Shown here piece after piece: positions 38,584-47,239 of a DNA stretch of 64,000 nt. This DNA comes from Pseudoalteromonas rhizosphaerae (GTDB lineage: Bacteria; Pseudomonadota; Gammaproteobacteria; Enterobacterales; Alteromonadaceae). The stretch spans positions 1-64,000 of the forward strand of contig NZ_CABVLM010000009.1 of assembly GCF_902498845.1 (NCBI RefSeq), read 5' to 3'. The position numbers and the translations under genes were made by a program. Position 1 is the stretch's first letter, and every line of letters starts with the position of its first letter. The notes under the pieces were generated by a model. That model did not search any database. It was not told where the DNA came from and saw nothing but the letters and a program-made list of their open reading frames with translations.

Positions 38584-39414
38584 ATGTTAGTTAATTTTTC
38601 CAAAATGCACGGCCTAGGCAACGATTTTGTTGTAATTGATAACATTACACAAAACGTTTTCTTGTCACGAGACCAAATAAAAAAACTGGCAGATCGCCAT
38701 TTCGGCATCGGCTTTGACCAACTATTAATGGTTGAAGCGCCTTATTCTCCCGATCTTGATTTCCATTATCGTATTTTTAATGCTGACGGTAACGAAGTAG
38801 AACAATGCGGCAATGGTGCTCGGTGTTTTGCCCGTTTTGTACGGATGAAAGGCCTTACAAATAAACATAAAGTCACCGTATCTACCAAATCAGGTAATTT
38901 AACCTTATACATAGAAAAAGATGGCCAAGTCACCGTCAACATGGGTCACCCTAATTTCGAACCGAGCAAAATTCCACTCAAAGCGACTAAGCGTGAACTG
39001 ACTTATATTATTCGAGCAGAAGAACACACCGTATTTAGTGGTGCAGTATCAATGGGTAACCCACATTGTGTACTTGAAGTTGATGATATAGAGACAGCTG
39101 ACGTCAGCACTTTAGGCCCGCTACTTGAAAATCATGAACGTTTTCCACAGCGCGTTAACGTGGGGTTTATGCAAGTGATTAATTCTGAGCATATTAAATT
39201 GCGAGTTTGGGAACGTGGCGTTAACGAAACGCTCGCCTGCGGTACAGGCGCATGTGCAGCAATGGTAATTGGCCAAATTCAAAGTAAATTATCCACTACA
39301 GTACAGGTCGATTTACCGGGCGGTAGTTTGCAAATTCGCTGGCAAGGTGAAGGCCATCCAGTGCGAATGACCGGCCCTGCAGAGCATGTATTTGATGGGC
39401 AGGTCGCTTTATGA
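38584..39414 (+). CDS. dapF: Diaminopimelate epimerase
   Basis: Interconverts LL- and meso-diaminopimelate for lysine and peptidoglycan without a cofactor. The 276-residue protein has both catalytic cysteines, Cys75 (EQCGNGARC) and Cys219 (ACGTGAC). The start [15 protein letters not shown] is canonical. Its stop overlaps the next gene by 4 bp (ATGA), continuing the coupled run toward xerC. Confidence 0.98.
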   Translation: MLVNFSKMHGLGNDFVVIDNITQNVFLSRDQIKKLADRHFGIGFDQLLMVEAPYSPDLDFHYRIFNADGNEVEQCGNGARCFARFVRMKGLTNKHKVTVSTKSGNLTLYIEKDGQVTVNMGHPNFEPSKIPLKATKRELTYIIRAEEHTVFSGAVSMGNPHCVLEVDDIETADVSTLGPLLENHERFPQRVNVGFMQVINSEHIKLRVWERGVNETLACGTGACAAMVIGQIQSKLSTTVQVDLPGGSLQIRWQGEGHPVRMTGPAEHVFDGQVAL

Positions 39415-40043
39415 GTAACTCAAACGACCAAGTAACTAGTGAGCAAGTGAGTGAGTTTTTACAACAAAACCCATTGTTTTTAGCTCAAAATCCAGCACTA
39501 TTAGCCCAACTTGAGCTGCAGCAAGTACAAGGCGCAACCTCATTGGTGCACATCCAACAGCGTCAATTGCGTGAACACAACACCATGTTGAAAAGCAAAA
39601 TTGACATCTTAATTAAGCACGCAAAAGAAAATGAGCTAATTTATAGCTTGTTCAGCGAGTGTCATCGCCAGCTTTGGACTAACTACGATTTTAAAACTTT
39701 AGCAATAAACTTACGCAATATTATTTGTACTAATCCGGCGATTAATGAATGCCACTTGCTTAAGTATGATAAAAAGTTTGCGCAACTAATTGAACACCGC
39801 TTAGAGCATAATGGCGTTTATCTGGGTCGCGTAAATCAGCAAGAGCGAGATTTACTGTTCAGCCCTGCTACACAATCAACTGCGCTCTATTTAATTGGTA
39901 ACAGTCAGCACCCTATCGCTATTTTGGCCTTTGGCAGTGATGATGCAAACCACTTCGAACCAGCAAAAGATAGTTTATTTGTACTTGAGTTTGTTCGCTC
40001 ACTGCAACTTAGACTGTTGGAATTGGAACTAGAGCAGGCATGA
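39411..40043 (+). CDS. DUF484 family protein (YigA-like)
   Basis: A 210-residue cytoplasmic protein of the DUF484 family. A short N-terminal helix pair (with [16 protein letters not shown]) and a coiled segment (about 40-75) precede a GAF-like domain (about 80-205). The family is almost always located between dapF and xerC, as here, with 4-bp overlaps on both sides. That points to tight co-translation but not to a known function. Confidence 0.9.
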   Translation: MSNSNDQVTSEQVSEFLQQNPLFLAQNPALLAQLELQQVQGATSLVHIQQRQLREHNTMLKSKIDILIKHAKENELIYSLFSECHRQLWTNYDFKTLAINLRNIICTNPAINECHLLKYDKKFAQLIEHRLEHNGVYLGRVNQQERDLLFSPATQSTALYLIGNSQHPIAILAFGSDDANHFEPAKDSLFVLEFVRSLQLRLLELELEQA

Positions 40044-41005
40044 GCGAGCAGCAGCCGCCAAATGTTGAGCAATTATGTGACAAACTAAGCGATAAGTGGC
40101 GCACGCCAATCCTATTATTTAGTGATTATCTGCGCTTCGAAAGACAATACTCACCACACACTATCAGCCAGTACACCAGCCAACTTAACTTCGCTGCATT
40201 GTATTTCAGCAAACTGTGTAATGATTGGTCAAGCGTACAGGGTGAGCATATACGCCGTTACAGCATGCAGCTTAGAAGCAAGCAACTAAGTGGCCGTACG
40301 ATTAGTTTAAAGCTCAGCTGCATTCGCAGTTTGTATAAGTTTTTAAAGACCAAAGATAACAGTCAACAAAACCATTATCATAATCCGGCAGAAGCAATCA
40401 AAGGCCCCAAGTTTGCCAAACCCCTGCCTAAAAACCTTGATGTAGACCAAATGGCACGGTTACTTGATATTCACGATGATGATCCTCTTGCAGTTCGCGA
40501 TCAGGCGATGATGGAGCTGATGTATTCGTCTGGCTTACGAATTAGTGAGTTAGTTGGTGCCAATATACAAGATATAAATCGCAGTGCGGGGGAAATATTA
40601 GTCCGCGGTAAGGGCAACAAAGAACGCCTGTTACCAGTGGGAGGCAAAGCGCTAGAATCATTAAATAAATGGCTTAAACTACGCCCTCAATTTGCTCATC
40701 CAGAAGAAATTGCAGTATTTGTCAGTAGCAAAAAGTGCCGTATTTCAGCACGTCACGTTCGACTTCGCATGCAAGAGTGGGGAATAAAACAAGGTATTAG
40801 CAGCCAAGTACACCCACATAAATTACGCCATTCATTTGCATCACATATTTTAGAATCATCGGGTGACTTGCGAGCAGTACAAGAGTTATTGGGTCACAGC
40901 AGTTTATCGGCCACCCAAGTGTATACCCATTTAGATTTTCAGCATTTAGCTAAAGTGTATGACAACACGCACCCTCGCGCTAAAAAACGTTCAAATACCG
41001 ACTAG
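40040..41005 (+). CDS. xerC: Tyrosine recombinase XerC
   Basis: With XerD it resolves chromosome dimers at dif during division. The 321-residue protein has an N-terminal SAM-like core-binding domain (about 22-108) and the catalytic domain with all six residues: Arg167 (SGLRISE), Lys191 (GKGNKER), His260 and Arg263 (HPHKLRHS), His286 (LGHSS) and nucleophile Tyr295 (YTHLDF). Synteny with dapF-DUF484 before and yigB after identifies it as XerC rather than XerD or a mobile-element integrase. Confidence 0.97.
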   Translation: MSEQQPPNVEQLCDKLSDKWRTPILLFSDYLRFERQYSPHTISQYTSQLNFAALYFSKLCNDWSSVQGEHIRRYSMQLRSKQLSGRTISLKLSCIRSLYKFLKTKDNSQQNHYHNPAEAIKGPKFAKPLPKNLDVDQMARLLDIHDDDPLAVRDQAMMELMYSSGLRISELVGANIQDINRSAGEILVRGKGNKERLLPVGGKALESLNKWLKLRPQFAHPEEIAVFVSSKKCRISARHVRLRMQEWGIKQGISSQVHPHKLRHSFASHILESSGDLRAVQELLGHSSLSATQVYTHLDFQHLAKVYDNTHPRAKKRSNTD

Positions 41006-41017
41006 CAAGGAGCTTAT

Positions 41018-41731
41018 ATGATCCGCTTTAATCGTGCCATTTCACCTTTTACCGTATTGAGTTTTGACTTAGACGACACCTTATACAATAACCATCCGAT
41101 AATTACAGCAGCCGTTCAAGCACAGATAAATTATCTAAATGCATTGCCAAACTGGCAAGCACAAGGTAAAGACTATTGGCAACAGTGCCGTGAGCAGGCG
41201 CTACTTGATAACCCCGAGTTAGTCGACAATGTTACGCAGTGGCGCAAAAGCACTCTGCGTACAGCACTGGCAAAGCTCGGTTATCAAAACGCAGAGCTCG
41301 AACACCATGCTAATAATGCTTATCAAGCATTTGCTGATGCCCGCAGCCAAATTGTAGTGGATGATAAAGTGCTCGATTTACTTTCACAACTGAGTAAACG
41401 CTATCGCTTAATTGCTATTACCAATGGTAATGTAGAAATTGAACGTTTTAACTTAAATGGTGTATTTGAACTGGTTTTACAAGCAGGTATTCACGGTAAA
41501 GCTAAACCTCATACCACGATGTTTGAACAGGCCGCCGCCGCGCTTGGCGTCCCAACCCAGCACATTTTGCACATTGGTGATAGTTTAGACACCGATGTAC
41601 AAGGTGCGCATAATGCGGGTTGTCAGTCACTTTGGTTAAATGACCAACCAGCTAAATATGCCTACAAAGGCTTAGCCGATATTGAAATAACTGATATTCA
41701 AGCGCTTAAACACTTTTTAAGCCAGCCATAA
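41018..41731 (+). CDS. yigB: HAD-family phosphatase YigB
   Basis: A 237-residue haloacid-dehalogenase phosphatase; E. coli YigB dephosphorylates FMN and related metabolites. Motif I is FDLDDTLYNN (nucleophile Asp near 17 and acid Asp near 19). Motif II is ITNG, motif III the Lys in GKAKPH, and motif IV GDSLDTD. A helical cap lies between motifs I and II. AAGGAG precedes the ATG, 12 bp after xerC, the standard gene order. Confidence 0.93.
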   Translation: MIRFNRAISPFTVLSFDLDDTLYNNHPIITAAVQAQINYLNALPNWQAQGKDYWQQCREQALLDNPELVDNVTQWRKSTLRTALAKLGYQNAELEHHANNAYQAFADARSQIVVDDKVLDLLSQLSKRYRLIAITNGNVEIERFNLNGVFELVLQAGIHGKAKPHTTMFEQAAAALGVPTQHILHIGDSLDTDVQGAHNAGCQSLWLNDQPAKYAYKGLADIEITDIQALKHFLSQP

Positions 41732-41748
41732 TATTCTAGGAGCGAGCA

Positions 41749-42861
41749 ATGAAAGGGACTGCTGTTACTAAATTTATCACGCTGCTGCTACTGCTATCAG
41801 TGGCACTTAATGGCTATTTATTGTGGCCACAACAGCAAGCAACAGCCCCACAAGCAGCCGTTAAATTGTCGCCATCAGTTATCGTTGAAAACAATCAGCA
41901 ATCACTCTATCAGCAAGCTCTACAGCAATTTAATCAGCGACAGTTTACGGCTGCCTTAGCCAGCTACCAAGCATTAACTACAAGCCAGCCATTACAAGCT
42001 GAACAACTTTACTTTTTATGGTTAGATAAACTCGATAACTGGTTAAAAAATAATGAGCTCACAGTTGCTGAGACTTTTTTGCAATTATTTTTAAATAGCT
42101 ATCCATACGATATAAATATGTTACAGCTTGATGCCGAACGTTTAGTGAAAAACCAGCAGCTACACCAAGCTATTGTTGCGTTATTATCATTGCAATCACT
42201 TGCCAATGAAAGCCAGCAAGCAGCCATTAATATGCGTTTAATACAATTGACCATGGCACAAATAAAAACGCTTACAGAGCAGCACGCGTGGCAAAAAACC
42301 ATTAATCAAACCTTAGTGTGGCTTGATTATGATAACGAAAATCCTAATTACTTATTCGCACTCGCTAATGCATATTACCATCTCGGTGACCTGCTAAGCG
42401 CGCAAGCAACATTAGAGCGCTTTCCTTTGGAGCATCCATTACAAGCGAAAGTTGCTGAATTACAAACACGCATAGCACAAGCGCAAAGCGGTATTGATCT
42501 GGTGCCATTACGTCCATACGGCGCACACTATTTATTAGATATGCAAATCAACGATGCGCTCAACACCCAACTAATGATAGATACCGGGGCAAGCTTTACC
42601 GTATTACCAAATAACGTATTTCAAGCATTACGGCCAATACCCGACTATATTGATAGCTTAAGCATCAATACCGCCAACGGCCAAGTAATCGCAAAACGTT
42701 ACCAACTTGATTCAATTTTAATTGGCCAGCAATATATTGAAAACTTTGAAGTGTTAGTAATTGATAACCATAGTGGGTATGGATTACTCGGCATGAATTT
42801 TTTACAGTTGTTTAAATTTAATATTAATCAACAAACTAATCAGCTAGAGTTAGCTAAATAA
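41749..42861 (+). CDS. Membrane-anchored retropepsin-like aspartic protease with TPR region
   Basis: A 370-residue protein. An N-terminal signal anchor (about 8-27) leads to a helical TPR-like region (about 50-250, e.g. YQQALQQFNQRQFTAALASY). A C-terminal clan-AA domain (about 260-368) carries a single catalytic motif, Asp278 in MIDTGASFTVLP, and a late GLLGMNFLQLF that resembles the second conserved region. A single motif means the active enzyme would be a homodimer, probably in the periplasm. AGGAG precedes the ATG 17 bp after yigB. Substrate unknown. It is not part of the E. coli version of this cluster. Confidence 0.82.
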   Translation: MKGTAVTKFITLLLLLSVALNGYLLWPQQQATAPQAAVKLSPSVIVENNQQSLYQQALQQFNQRQFTAALASYQALTTSQPLQAEQLYFLWLDKLDNWLKNNELTVAETFLQLFLNSYPYDINMLQLDAERLVKNQQLHQAIVALLSLQSLANESQQAAINMRLIQLTMAQIKTLTEQHAWQKTINQTLVWLDYDNENPNYLFALANAYYHLGDLLSAQATLERFPLEHPLQAKVAELQTRIAQAQSGIDLVPLRPYGAHYLLDMQINDALNTQLMIDTGASFTVLPNNVFQALRPIPDYIDSLSINTANGQVIAKRYQLDSILIGQQYIENFEVLVIDNHSGYGLLGMNFLQLFKFNINQQTNQLELAK

Positions 42862-42869
42862 GGATGACT

Positions 42870-43226
42870 ATGACACTCAACGATTTTTTAAGCCGTCTGG
42901 CTAATGAGCCACACACCATTGCATTTGCCGATACGATGGCAGTGATTGAAGCAAACTATACTTTTACAGCCTGCGCATTCAATAACCACGGCTTAAAAAG
43001 TGCCGTTGGTGAAAATAATGGCTCATGTAAAATTTTTGCTTTTGCTAAACTAAACCAACTAAGTAAACAAAATACTCTAGATTGCTTTGGCGCGTTTTAT
43101 CGTGATGATGTACTTGGCAATCCTAATGAGCACGATCACATGAACATTCGCACATTTATGTTAGCACCAGAAGTAACCCCCTTCTTGGGCATTACTTTTG
43201 ATGGCGAACCATTAACAGCTAACTAA
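42870..43226 (+). CDS. HopJ-family protein
   Basis: A 118-residue soluble protein that matches the HopJ family named after a Pseudomonas syringae effector. It has a first helix with FLSRLANEP, then VIEANYTFTACAFNNHG, the Asn-Gly-Ser-Cys-Lys patch (NNGSCKIFAFAKL), and CFGAFYRDDVLGNP. The family is widespread in bacteria without type III secretion, and no secretion genes are here, so an effector role is unlikely. The ATG at 42870 has AAGG 6 nt upstream; the ATG at 42864 is too close. It follows the retropepsin gene by 8 bp. Confidence 0.82.
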   Translation: MTLNDFLSRLANEPHTIAFADTMAVIEANYTFTACAFNNHGLKSAVGENNGSCKIFAFAKLNQLSKQNTLDCFGAFYRDDVLGNPNEHDHMNIRTFMLAPEVTPFLGITFDGEPLTAN

Positions 43227-43629
43227 GTGATTTTTCCATAAAGTAGCGGGTGCCAGAGCGAGGATAATTATCGAGTTGATATTTAACTTCATAACCACGA
43301 TGTTCATAAAATGGTTTAGCTTGAAAATCTAAAGTATCAAGCTGAACTTGCAGCGCACCTAACTGCTTACCCTTTAATTCGATCGCGCTAAGTAACTTAC
43401 TAGCTAGGCCTTGACCGCGTGCTTTTTCATCACACCAAAGCCAATTTATTTGTAACCAGTTACCAAATAATTGAGCAGCTACAGCCGCCACCACTTGCTG
43501 ATTTTCATCAACAAATTTACACCCCAATGGCAGTCTTTGTGCATCAAAGTGAGCTTGATTATAAGCAACTATTTGCTCACGCAATAACTGTTCTAATACC
43601 TGTGAATCATCATTTTCAAACTGATACAT
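43219..43629 (-). CDS. GNAT family N-acetyltransferase
   Basis: A 136-residue acetyl-CoA-dependent acyltransferase. The acetyl-CoA loop is visible as EKARGQGLASKLLSAIE (motif A Q/RxxGxG/A, near residue 70-85), with a C-terminal FYEHRGYEV strand typical of the fold. Acceptor unknown. Its 3' end overlaps that of the HopJ-like gene by 8 bp in convergent orientation. It may share a transcript with the DUF6482 gene 46 bp upstream. Confidence 0.85.
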   Translation of the reverse strand: MYQFENDDSQVLEQLLREQIVAYNQAHFDAQRLPLGCKFVDENQQVVAAVAAQLFGNWLQINWLWCDEKARGQGLASKLLSAIELKGKQLGALQVQLDTLDFQAKPFYEHRGYEVKYQLDNYPRSGTRYFMEKSLS

Positions 43630-43675
43630 GGTCGCTTTTTACTAAGTTAAAAGGTCAGTTTAAATGACTAACAAG

Positions 43676-43981
43676 TTAATATAAATGATTTTTACCGTAA
43701 GGCACCTCAAGCATATTACTGCCCACTTTTTCACTCTGGCCACACATTTCATCGTATGCACTGGTATGACGCAATACCATTTGCGCATAACTAAGGTGGT
43801 CGAGTCGTTTTTGAATATGCAATGGACTTAAGCCACGAATAAACTCCCCCTGCTCATCCGTTACATAATACTCAACATTGTTGATCATCACCGACACTTG
43901 GTATAAAGCCATTTCCAATGAGTGAACAATAACTTTTTGCAAAGGCTGATGGTTTTTAAGTTCTGATAATTTTATCGCCAT
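43676..43981 (-). CDS. DUF6482-like small protein
   Basis: A 101-residue cytoplasmic protein without signal peptide or membrane segment. The central part (MALYQVSVMINNVEYYVTDEQG) is a predicted beta meander, followed by two helices and a basic-aromatic tail (MLEVPYGKNHLY). It resembles the DUF6482 family of marine gammaproteobacteria from memory, so the family name is tentative. It is divergent from the pseudouridine synthase gene; function unknown. Confidence 0.6.
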   Translation of the reverse strand: MAIKLSELKNHQPLQKVIVHSLEMALYQVSVMINNVEYYVTDEQGEFIRGLSPLHIQKRLDHLSYAQMVLRHTSAYDEMCGQSEKVGSNMLEVPYGKNHLY

Positions 43982-44066
43982 GGTGAAACCCTTTTTACAG
44001 TGGATTAAGTTATCTGTACGTTGCTTTGATATACTTTGATCAATTTAAACCGAAGCGACTTAATTT

Positions 44067-44759
44067 ATGAGCGAGAAAACTCGTCTAGCTAAATACCTTG
44101 CCCATGCTGGCGTTTGTTCTCGTAAACAAGCCTCGCGGCTGATTGATGAAGGTGTGGTGAGCGTAAATAACCGCCCAGCCAATCATATTGATCACGTTGA
44201 TGATAACGACGATATACGCGTCAATAACACGCGTGTACAAGGTAAAGCAACGCGCGTTTATTATGCCTATCACAAACCGGTAGGAATTGATTGTAAACTC
44301 AATCAACATGACCCTAGCAGCTTAATTCACCATCTACCAACAGAGACCCGCGTATACCCGATTGGCAGGCTAGATAAAGATTCTCGTGGTCTGTTAATAC
44401 TGACTAATGATGGTGAATTTTGTAATCAGCTGATCCATCCTGACTTCCACCAGCCAAAACGTTATTTAGTCACTGTTGATAAACCGCTTAATGATGGCTT
44501 TAGCCAAAAAATGGCAAATGGTGTGCCTGTTGATAAACATATCACACTGCCATGCACCGTGGAGAAAGTAGCCGACTGCCAATTTAGTATTATTTTAAAG
44601 CAAGGGCTGAATCGCCAAATCCGAAAAATGGCCCATTACTGTGGCTATAAAGTGATTGATCTTTACCGAGAACAAATTGCCGAGCTTAATTTGGCCACCC
44701 TAAGCCTGCCAGAAAATACCTATCGTAAAATAAATAAATCTGACATTTTAAAAAACTAA
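44067..44759 (+). CDS. RsuA/RluF-type rRNA pseudouridine synthase
   Basis: Converts a uridine in 23S (or 16S) rRNA to pseudouridine. The 230-residue protein has an N-terminal S4 RNA-binding domain (about 5-55, LAKYLAHAGVCSRKQASRLI). The catalytic domain carries the Asp motif GRLDKDSRGLL and QGLNRQIRKMAHYCGY. The wording YLVTVDKPL and QGLNRQIR is closest to E. coli RluF among the RsuA/RluB/RluE/RluF group. It lacks RluF's long basic tail, so the exact target is uncertain. Monocistronic. Confidence 0.88.
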   Translation: MSEKTRLAKYLAHAGVCSRKQASRLIDEGVVSVNNRPANHIDHVDDNDDIRVNNTRVQGKATRVYYAYHKPVGIDCKLNQHDPSSLIHHLPTETRVYPIGRLDKDSRGLLILTNDGEFCNQLIHPDFHQPKRYLVTVDKPLNDGFSQKMANGVPVDKHITLPCTVEKVADCQFSIILKQGLNRQIRKMAHYCGYKVIDLYREQIAELNLATLSLPENTYRKINKSDILKN

Positions 44760-44789
44760 TTATTTTTATATAAAATAGTTGCAAAGTTT

Positions 44790-44829
44790 GATTACAGGTG
44801 TAATCTTAAGTTAAAGATTACACCTGTAG
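44790..44829 (+). promoter_or_regulatory. BlaI-type double operator upstream of the blaI-like gene
   Basis: Two dyads with the BlaI/MecI core TACAnnTGTA occur 26 bp apart centre to centre: GATTACAGGTGTAATC (44790-44805, a perfect palindrome) and TTACACCTGTAG (44818-44829). The two are also mutual inverted repeats over 15 bp (44793-44807 and 44814-44828, 6-bp spacer). The second dyad ends 11 bp before the ATG, so repressor bound there would block transcription or initiation. Confidence 0.78.
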
Positions 44830-44840
44830 GCAATATATAT

Positions 44841-45215
44841 ATGATTGAATTATCAAAAGCAGAATTTGAAGTGCTCGATGCACTTTGGCTGAACTACCCT
44901 GCTACAGCAAGCCAAATTATCGAGCGTTTAAGCGATGATAAACAATGGCACGAAAAAACCATTAAAACCTTACTCGGTCGGTTAGTAAAAAAAGGCGCAC
45001 TCAGCTTTGAAAAAGATGGCCGCCAGTATATTTACACTCCTTGCATGGAACGCGCTGAATACACGCTAAAAGAAAGTCAAAATTTTATTGAGCGTTTTTT
45101 TAGTGGCCGTATCGCGCCGTTAGTCAGCGGTTTTGCTAAATCTGAGCAACTTTCTCAACAAGACATCAACGAACTTAAAAAGGTGATTGATGACTGGGAA
45201 AAACAGCAAAAGTAA
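44841..45215 (+). CDS. BlaI/MecI-family transcriptional repressor
   Basis: A 124-residue winged-helix repressor. The N-terminal domain has SKAEFEVLDALW and the recognition helix region KTIKTLLGRLVKKGAL with the wing FEKDGRQYIYTP. The C-terminal dimerisation helices contain FIERFFSGRIAPLV. In the family, cleavage in the C-terminal part by the partner protease relieves repression. The gene is 9 bp upstream of the BlaR1-like gene and behind a double operator, so the pair is almost surely autoregulated. No beta-lactamase or penicillin-binding protein gene is in the vicinity. Confidence 0.92.
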   Translation: MIELSKAEFEVLDALWLNYPATASQIIERLSDDKQWHEKTIKTLLGRLVKKGALSFEKDGRQYIYTPCMERAEYTLKESQNFIERFFSGRIAPLVSGFAKSEQLSQQDINELKKVIDDWEKQQK

Positions 45216-45224
45216 GGGCTTAAT

Positions 45225-46436
45225 ATGTTAGAAAACACCTTTAACTGGCTTCTTGAGCAGCAACTATTAATCAGCTTACTGATACTCAGTTTGCTGGTTT
45301 TAGAACGCTATTCACTAAAATGGCTCAATGCTAACTTTGTCTATAAGTTATGGCTAATGTTACCAATCACATTACTGCTAGCAAATATGCCAGAGCATTT
45401 TAAGCCGCTGCCAAACAACGTCATTAGCACTATGCTGATCAGCCCCAAGCAAGGTTTTTCAACAACGATTAGTATTAGTTGGGTACTAGTTTATAGCGCT
45501 ATATTTAGCATACTGGCGTTAACTGCCATCGTGGTACACCTGCGGTTTATCAACCAATTACGATTAACCAATCTTGATGATAAAGTGCTGATTGACGCAC
45601 ATCCCGACATGCAACTATTACAAAGTAGCGCCGTTAGTACACCAATGGTTATAGGGCTATTCAGTAATCAGCTAGTCCTACCAACCGCCTATACACAACA
45701 CATTGATAGCACTGCGTTAACGCTGATCATTGAACATGAAAAAGTACATATAAAACGCGCCGATAATTTATTTAATGCGCTGGCATTAATGGCCACATTG
45801 CTGATTTGGTTTAATCCACTGGCTTGGCTTGGCTACATGAACTTTAGACGCTTGCAAGAGCTGTCGTGCGACGAAAAAGTACTGACCAATAAAACTACTC
45901 AACAACGCATTTTATACAGTAAAGCTCTGATCAACTGTGCAGCAAATAGCCGTGCAGGGTTAATAGCTTACTCACACTATGGAGATAAAAACACGATGTT
46001 ACAACGACTCAATCAAATCAAACACACCGGCAATAGCTCAATGATTGCCAAAGGCGCTTTACTTATTTTTGCAGCGGGTATGATCAGCAGCTTTGCTATC
46101 GCAAAACAACCAGAAGCAATAAGTAAGGTGCAAGCTATTTCACCCATCATGCGTATTGAGCCTCTTTACCCGATACAGGCAGCTGAACAAGGTATAAGCG
46201 GTTCAGTAGTATTAAAATACGATATTAGCCCAGCCGGAAAGACACAAAATGTGTCGGTTGTGAATGCCAAACCTGAAAGAGTATTCGATAAAGAGGCAAA
46301 AAAAGCGCTAATGCAATGGCAATATAAGCCTTCAAATTCAGGCTTTAAAGATGTATTGGTACAGTTAGACTTTGCAATTGACAGTAATTACAAATCAGAA
46401 GAACTGATTGAAAAGGTGACTGTTGCGGCTAAGTAA
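45225..46436 (+). CDS. BlaR1-like M56 membrane metallopeptidase with TonB-like C-terminus
   Basis: A 403-residue sensor protease. About four membrane helices (8-27, 36-52, 85-108, 272-291) flank a cytoplasmic M56 zinc protease domain. That domain carries HEKVH (171-175) and a downstream metal region (LQELSCDEKVL). Past the last helix there is no penicillin-binding domain as in true BlaR1. Instead a TonB_C-like domain follows (about 300-403, with EPLYPIQAAEQGISGSVVLKYDI and LMQWQYKP). Such proteins cleave the partner BlaI on sensing an unknown envelope cue. It is coupled to the blaI-like gene. Confidence 0.88.
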   Translation: MLENTFNWLLEQQLLISLLILSLLVLERYSLKWLNANFVYKLWLMLPITLLLANMPEHFKPLPNNVISTMLISPKQGFSTTISISWVLVYSAIFSILALTAIVVHLRFINQLRLTNLDDKVLIDAHPDMQLLQSSAVSTPMVIGLFSNQLVLPTAYTQHIDSTALTLIIEHEKVHIKRADNLFNALALMATLLIWFNPLAWLGYMNFRRLQELSCDEKVLTNKTTQQRILYSKALINCAANSRAGLIAYSHYGDKNTMLQRLNQIKHTGNSSMIAKGALLIFAAGMISSFAIAKQPEAISKVQAISPIMRIEPLYPIQAAEQGISGSVVLKYDISPAGKTQNVSVVNAKPERVFDKEAKKALMQWQYKPSNSGFKDVLVQLDFAIDSNYKSEELIEKVTVAAK

Positions 46437-46508
46437 ATTTTAACAACCAAGACCCTAAAGCAAGCGCCTTATTGAAGCCGCTTGCTTTAGCGTTTTAAAA
46501 AACAAAGC

Positions 46509-46585
46509 TTATACCAATCGACTTAAATATTTAACCATTCTAGCGAGCTAAATAAATGGTCAGTAACTTAACACGATTGGTATTA
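46509..46585. repeat. MITE-like imperfect inverted repeat, copy A
   Basis: ATACCAATCG (46511-46520) pairs perfectly with CGATTGGTAT (46574-46583). Inner segments TTAA and ACCATT also pair with their complements, so about 75 bp form one long imperfect hairpin. It lies between the convergent M56 peptidase and MAPEG genes; its right end touches the MAPEG stop codon. Its left arm resembles copy B at 56845-56893. Confidence 0.65.
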
Positions 46586-46966
46586 CAAGCACACAACAAT
46601 CATAGCGACTGCAGCAGCTAAACCAACCAGCCATGATAAAGAACGCAGTACGTCTAAATTTAGATAGTAAAAAGCACAATATAGAACGCGGGCAATAATA
46701 TGAGTAATGGCTAATAGCTCAGTAACTTGGTGGACATTATTGGTGCCCAGCACGGTGGCTAACGCTACAGCAAACACGGCCAATGATTCAAAACAATTTT
46801 GATGTGCTGCCAGCGCCCTTGCGCCAAATCCGGTGAGCTTAGACTGTTGCTCTCTTGGCTGCTTATTATCGTAGCCATCGAGCTTGTTCATTGCAAATGC
46901 CACGGGGGCCTTGGCAAAGTAAGGCATCAGTACAGCAAGTAGTGCGCAAATAAGTAATATCGTCAT
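46583..46966 (-). CDS. MAPEG family membrane protein
   Basis: A 127-residue protein with four hydrophobic helices. It carries the MAPEG signature in the first loop and second helix (ARALAAHQNCFESLAVFAVAL), including the conserved Arg, His, Asn and Glu that bind glutathione in characterised members. The last helices contain ARVLYCAFYYLNL. Bacterial members are glutathione-dependent detoxification enzymes or of unknown function. The stop codon overlaps the end of the inverted repeat. Single gene. Confidence 0.88.
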   Translation of the reverse strand: MTILLICALLAVLMPYFAKAPVAFAMNKLDGYDNKQPREQQSKLTGFGARALAAHQNCFESLAVFAVALATVLGTNNVHQVTELLAITHIIARVLYCAFYYLNLDVLRSLSWLVGLAAAVAMIVVCL

Positions 46967-47239
46967 CGTTACTCCTAATCATAGTTTTCATTAACTTAGC
47001 ACAGCTAAACTGATCGCGTAATTGACTTGAGTAATAAAAAAGCCGCAATGACTTATATGAAATAAATACAAGGCATTGCGACTAACAATAACATCGCGAT
47101 AACTATAGCCCAAAAAGTTGGATTTGCAGCTGTGGCATATTGTCGCAGCAAAGATATTTTCATTTTATGGAATCTTAGTTCGCTTTAGAGCCCTGGCACT
47201 GGTAACTTATCCGCCTCTGTGAATTGCTGTTTTTTCATT

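Noticed and set aside
40040..41005. Tyrosine recombinase as a sign of an integrated element
   Set aside because: Gene order dapF-DUF484-xerC-yigB and the housekeeping XerC length show it is the chromosomal dimer-resolution enzyme; no att-like repeats or phage genes are near.
42870..43226. HopJ-family gene as evidence of a type III secretion effector
   Set aside because: No secretion apparatus, chaperone or effector-type promoter nearby, and the gene rides in a housekeeping operon; the family name is historical.
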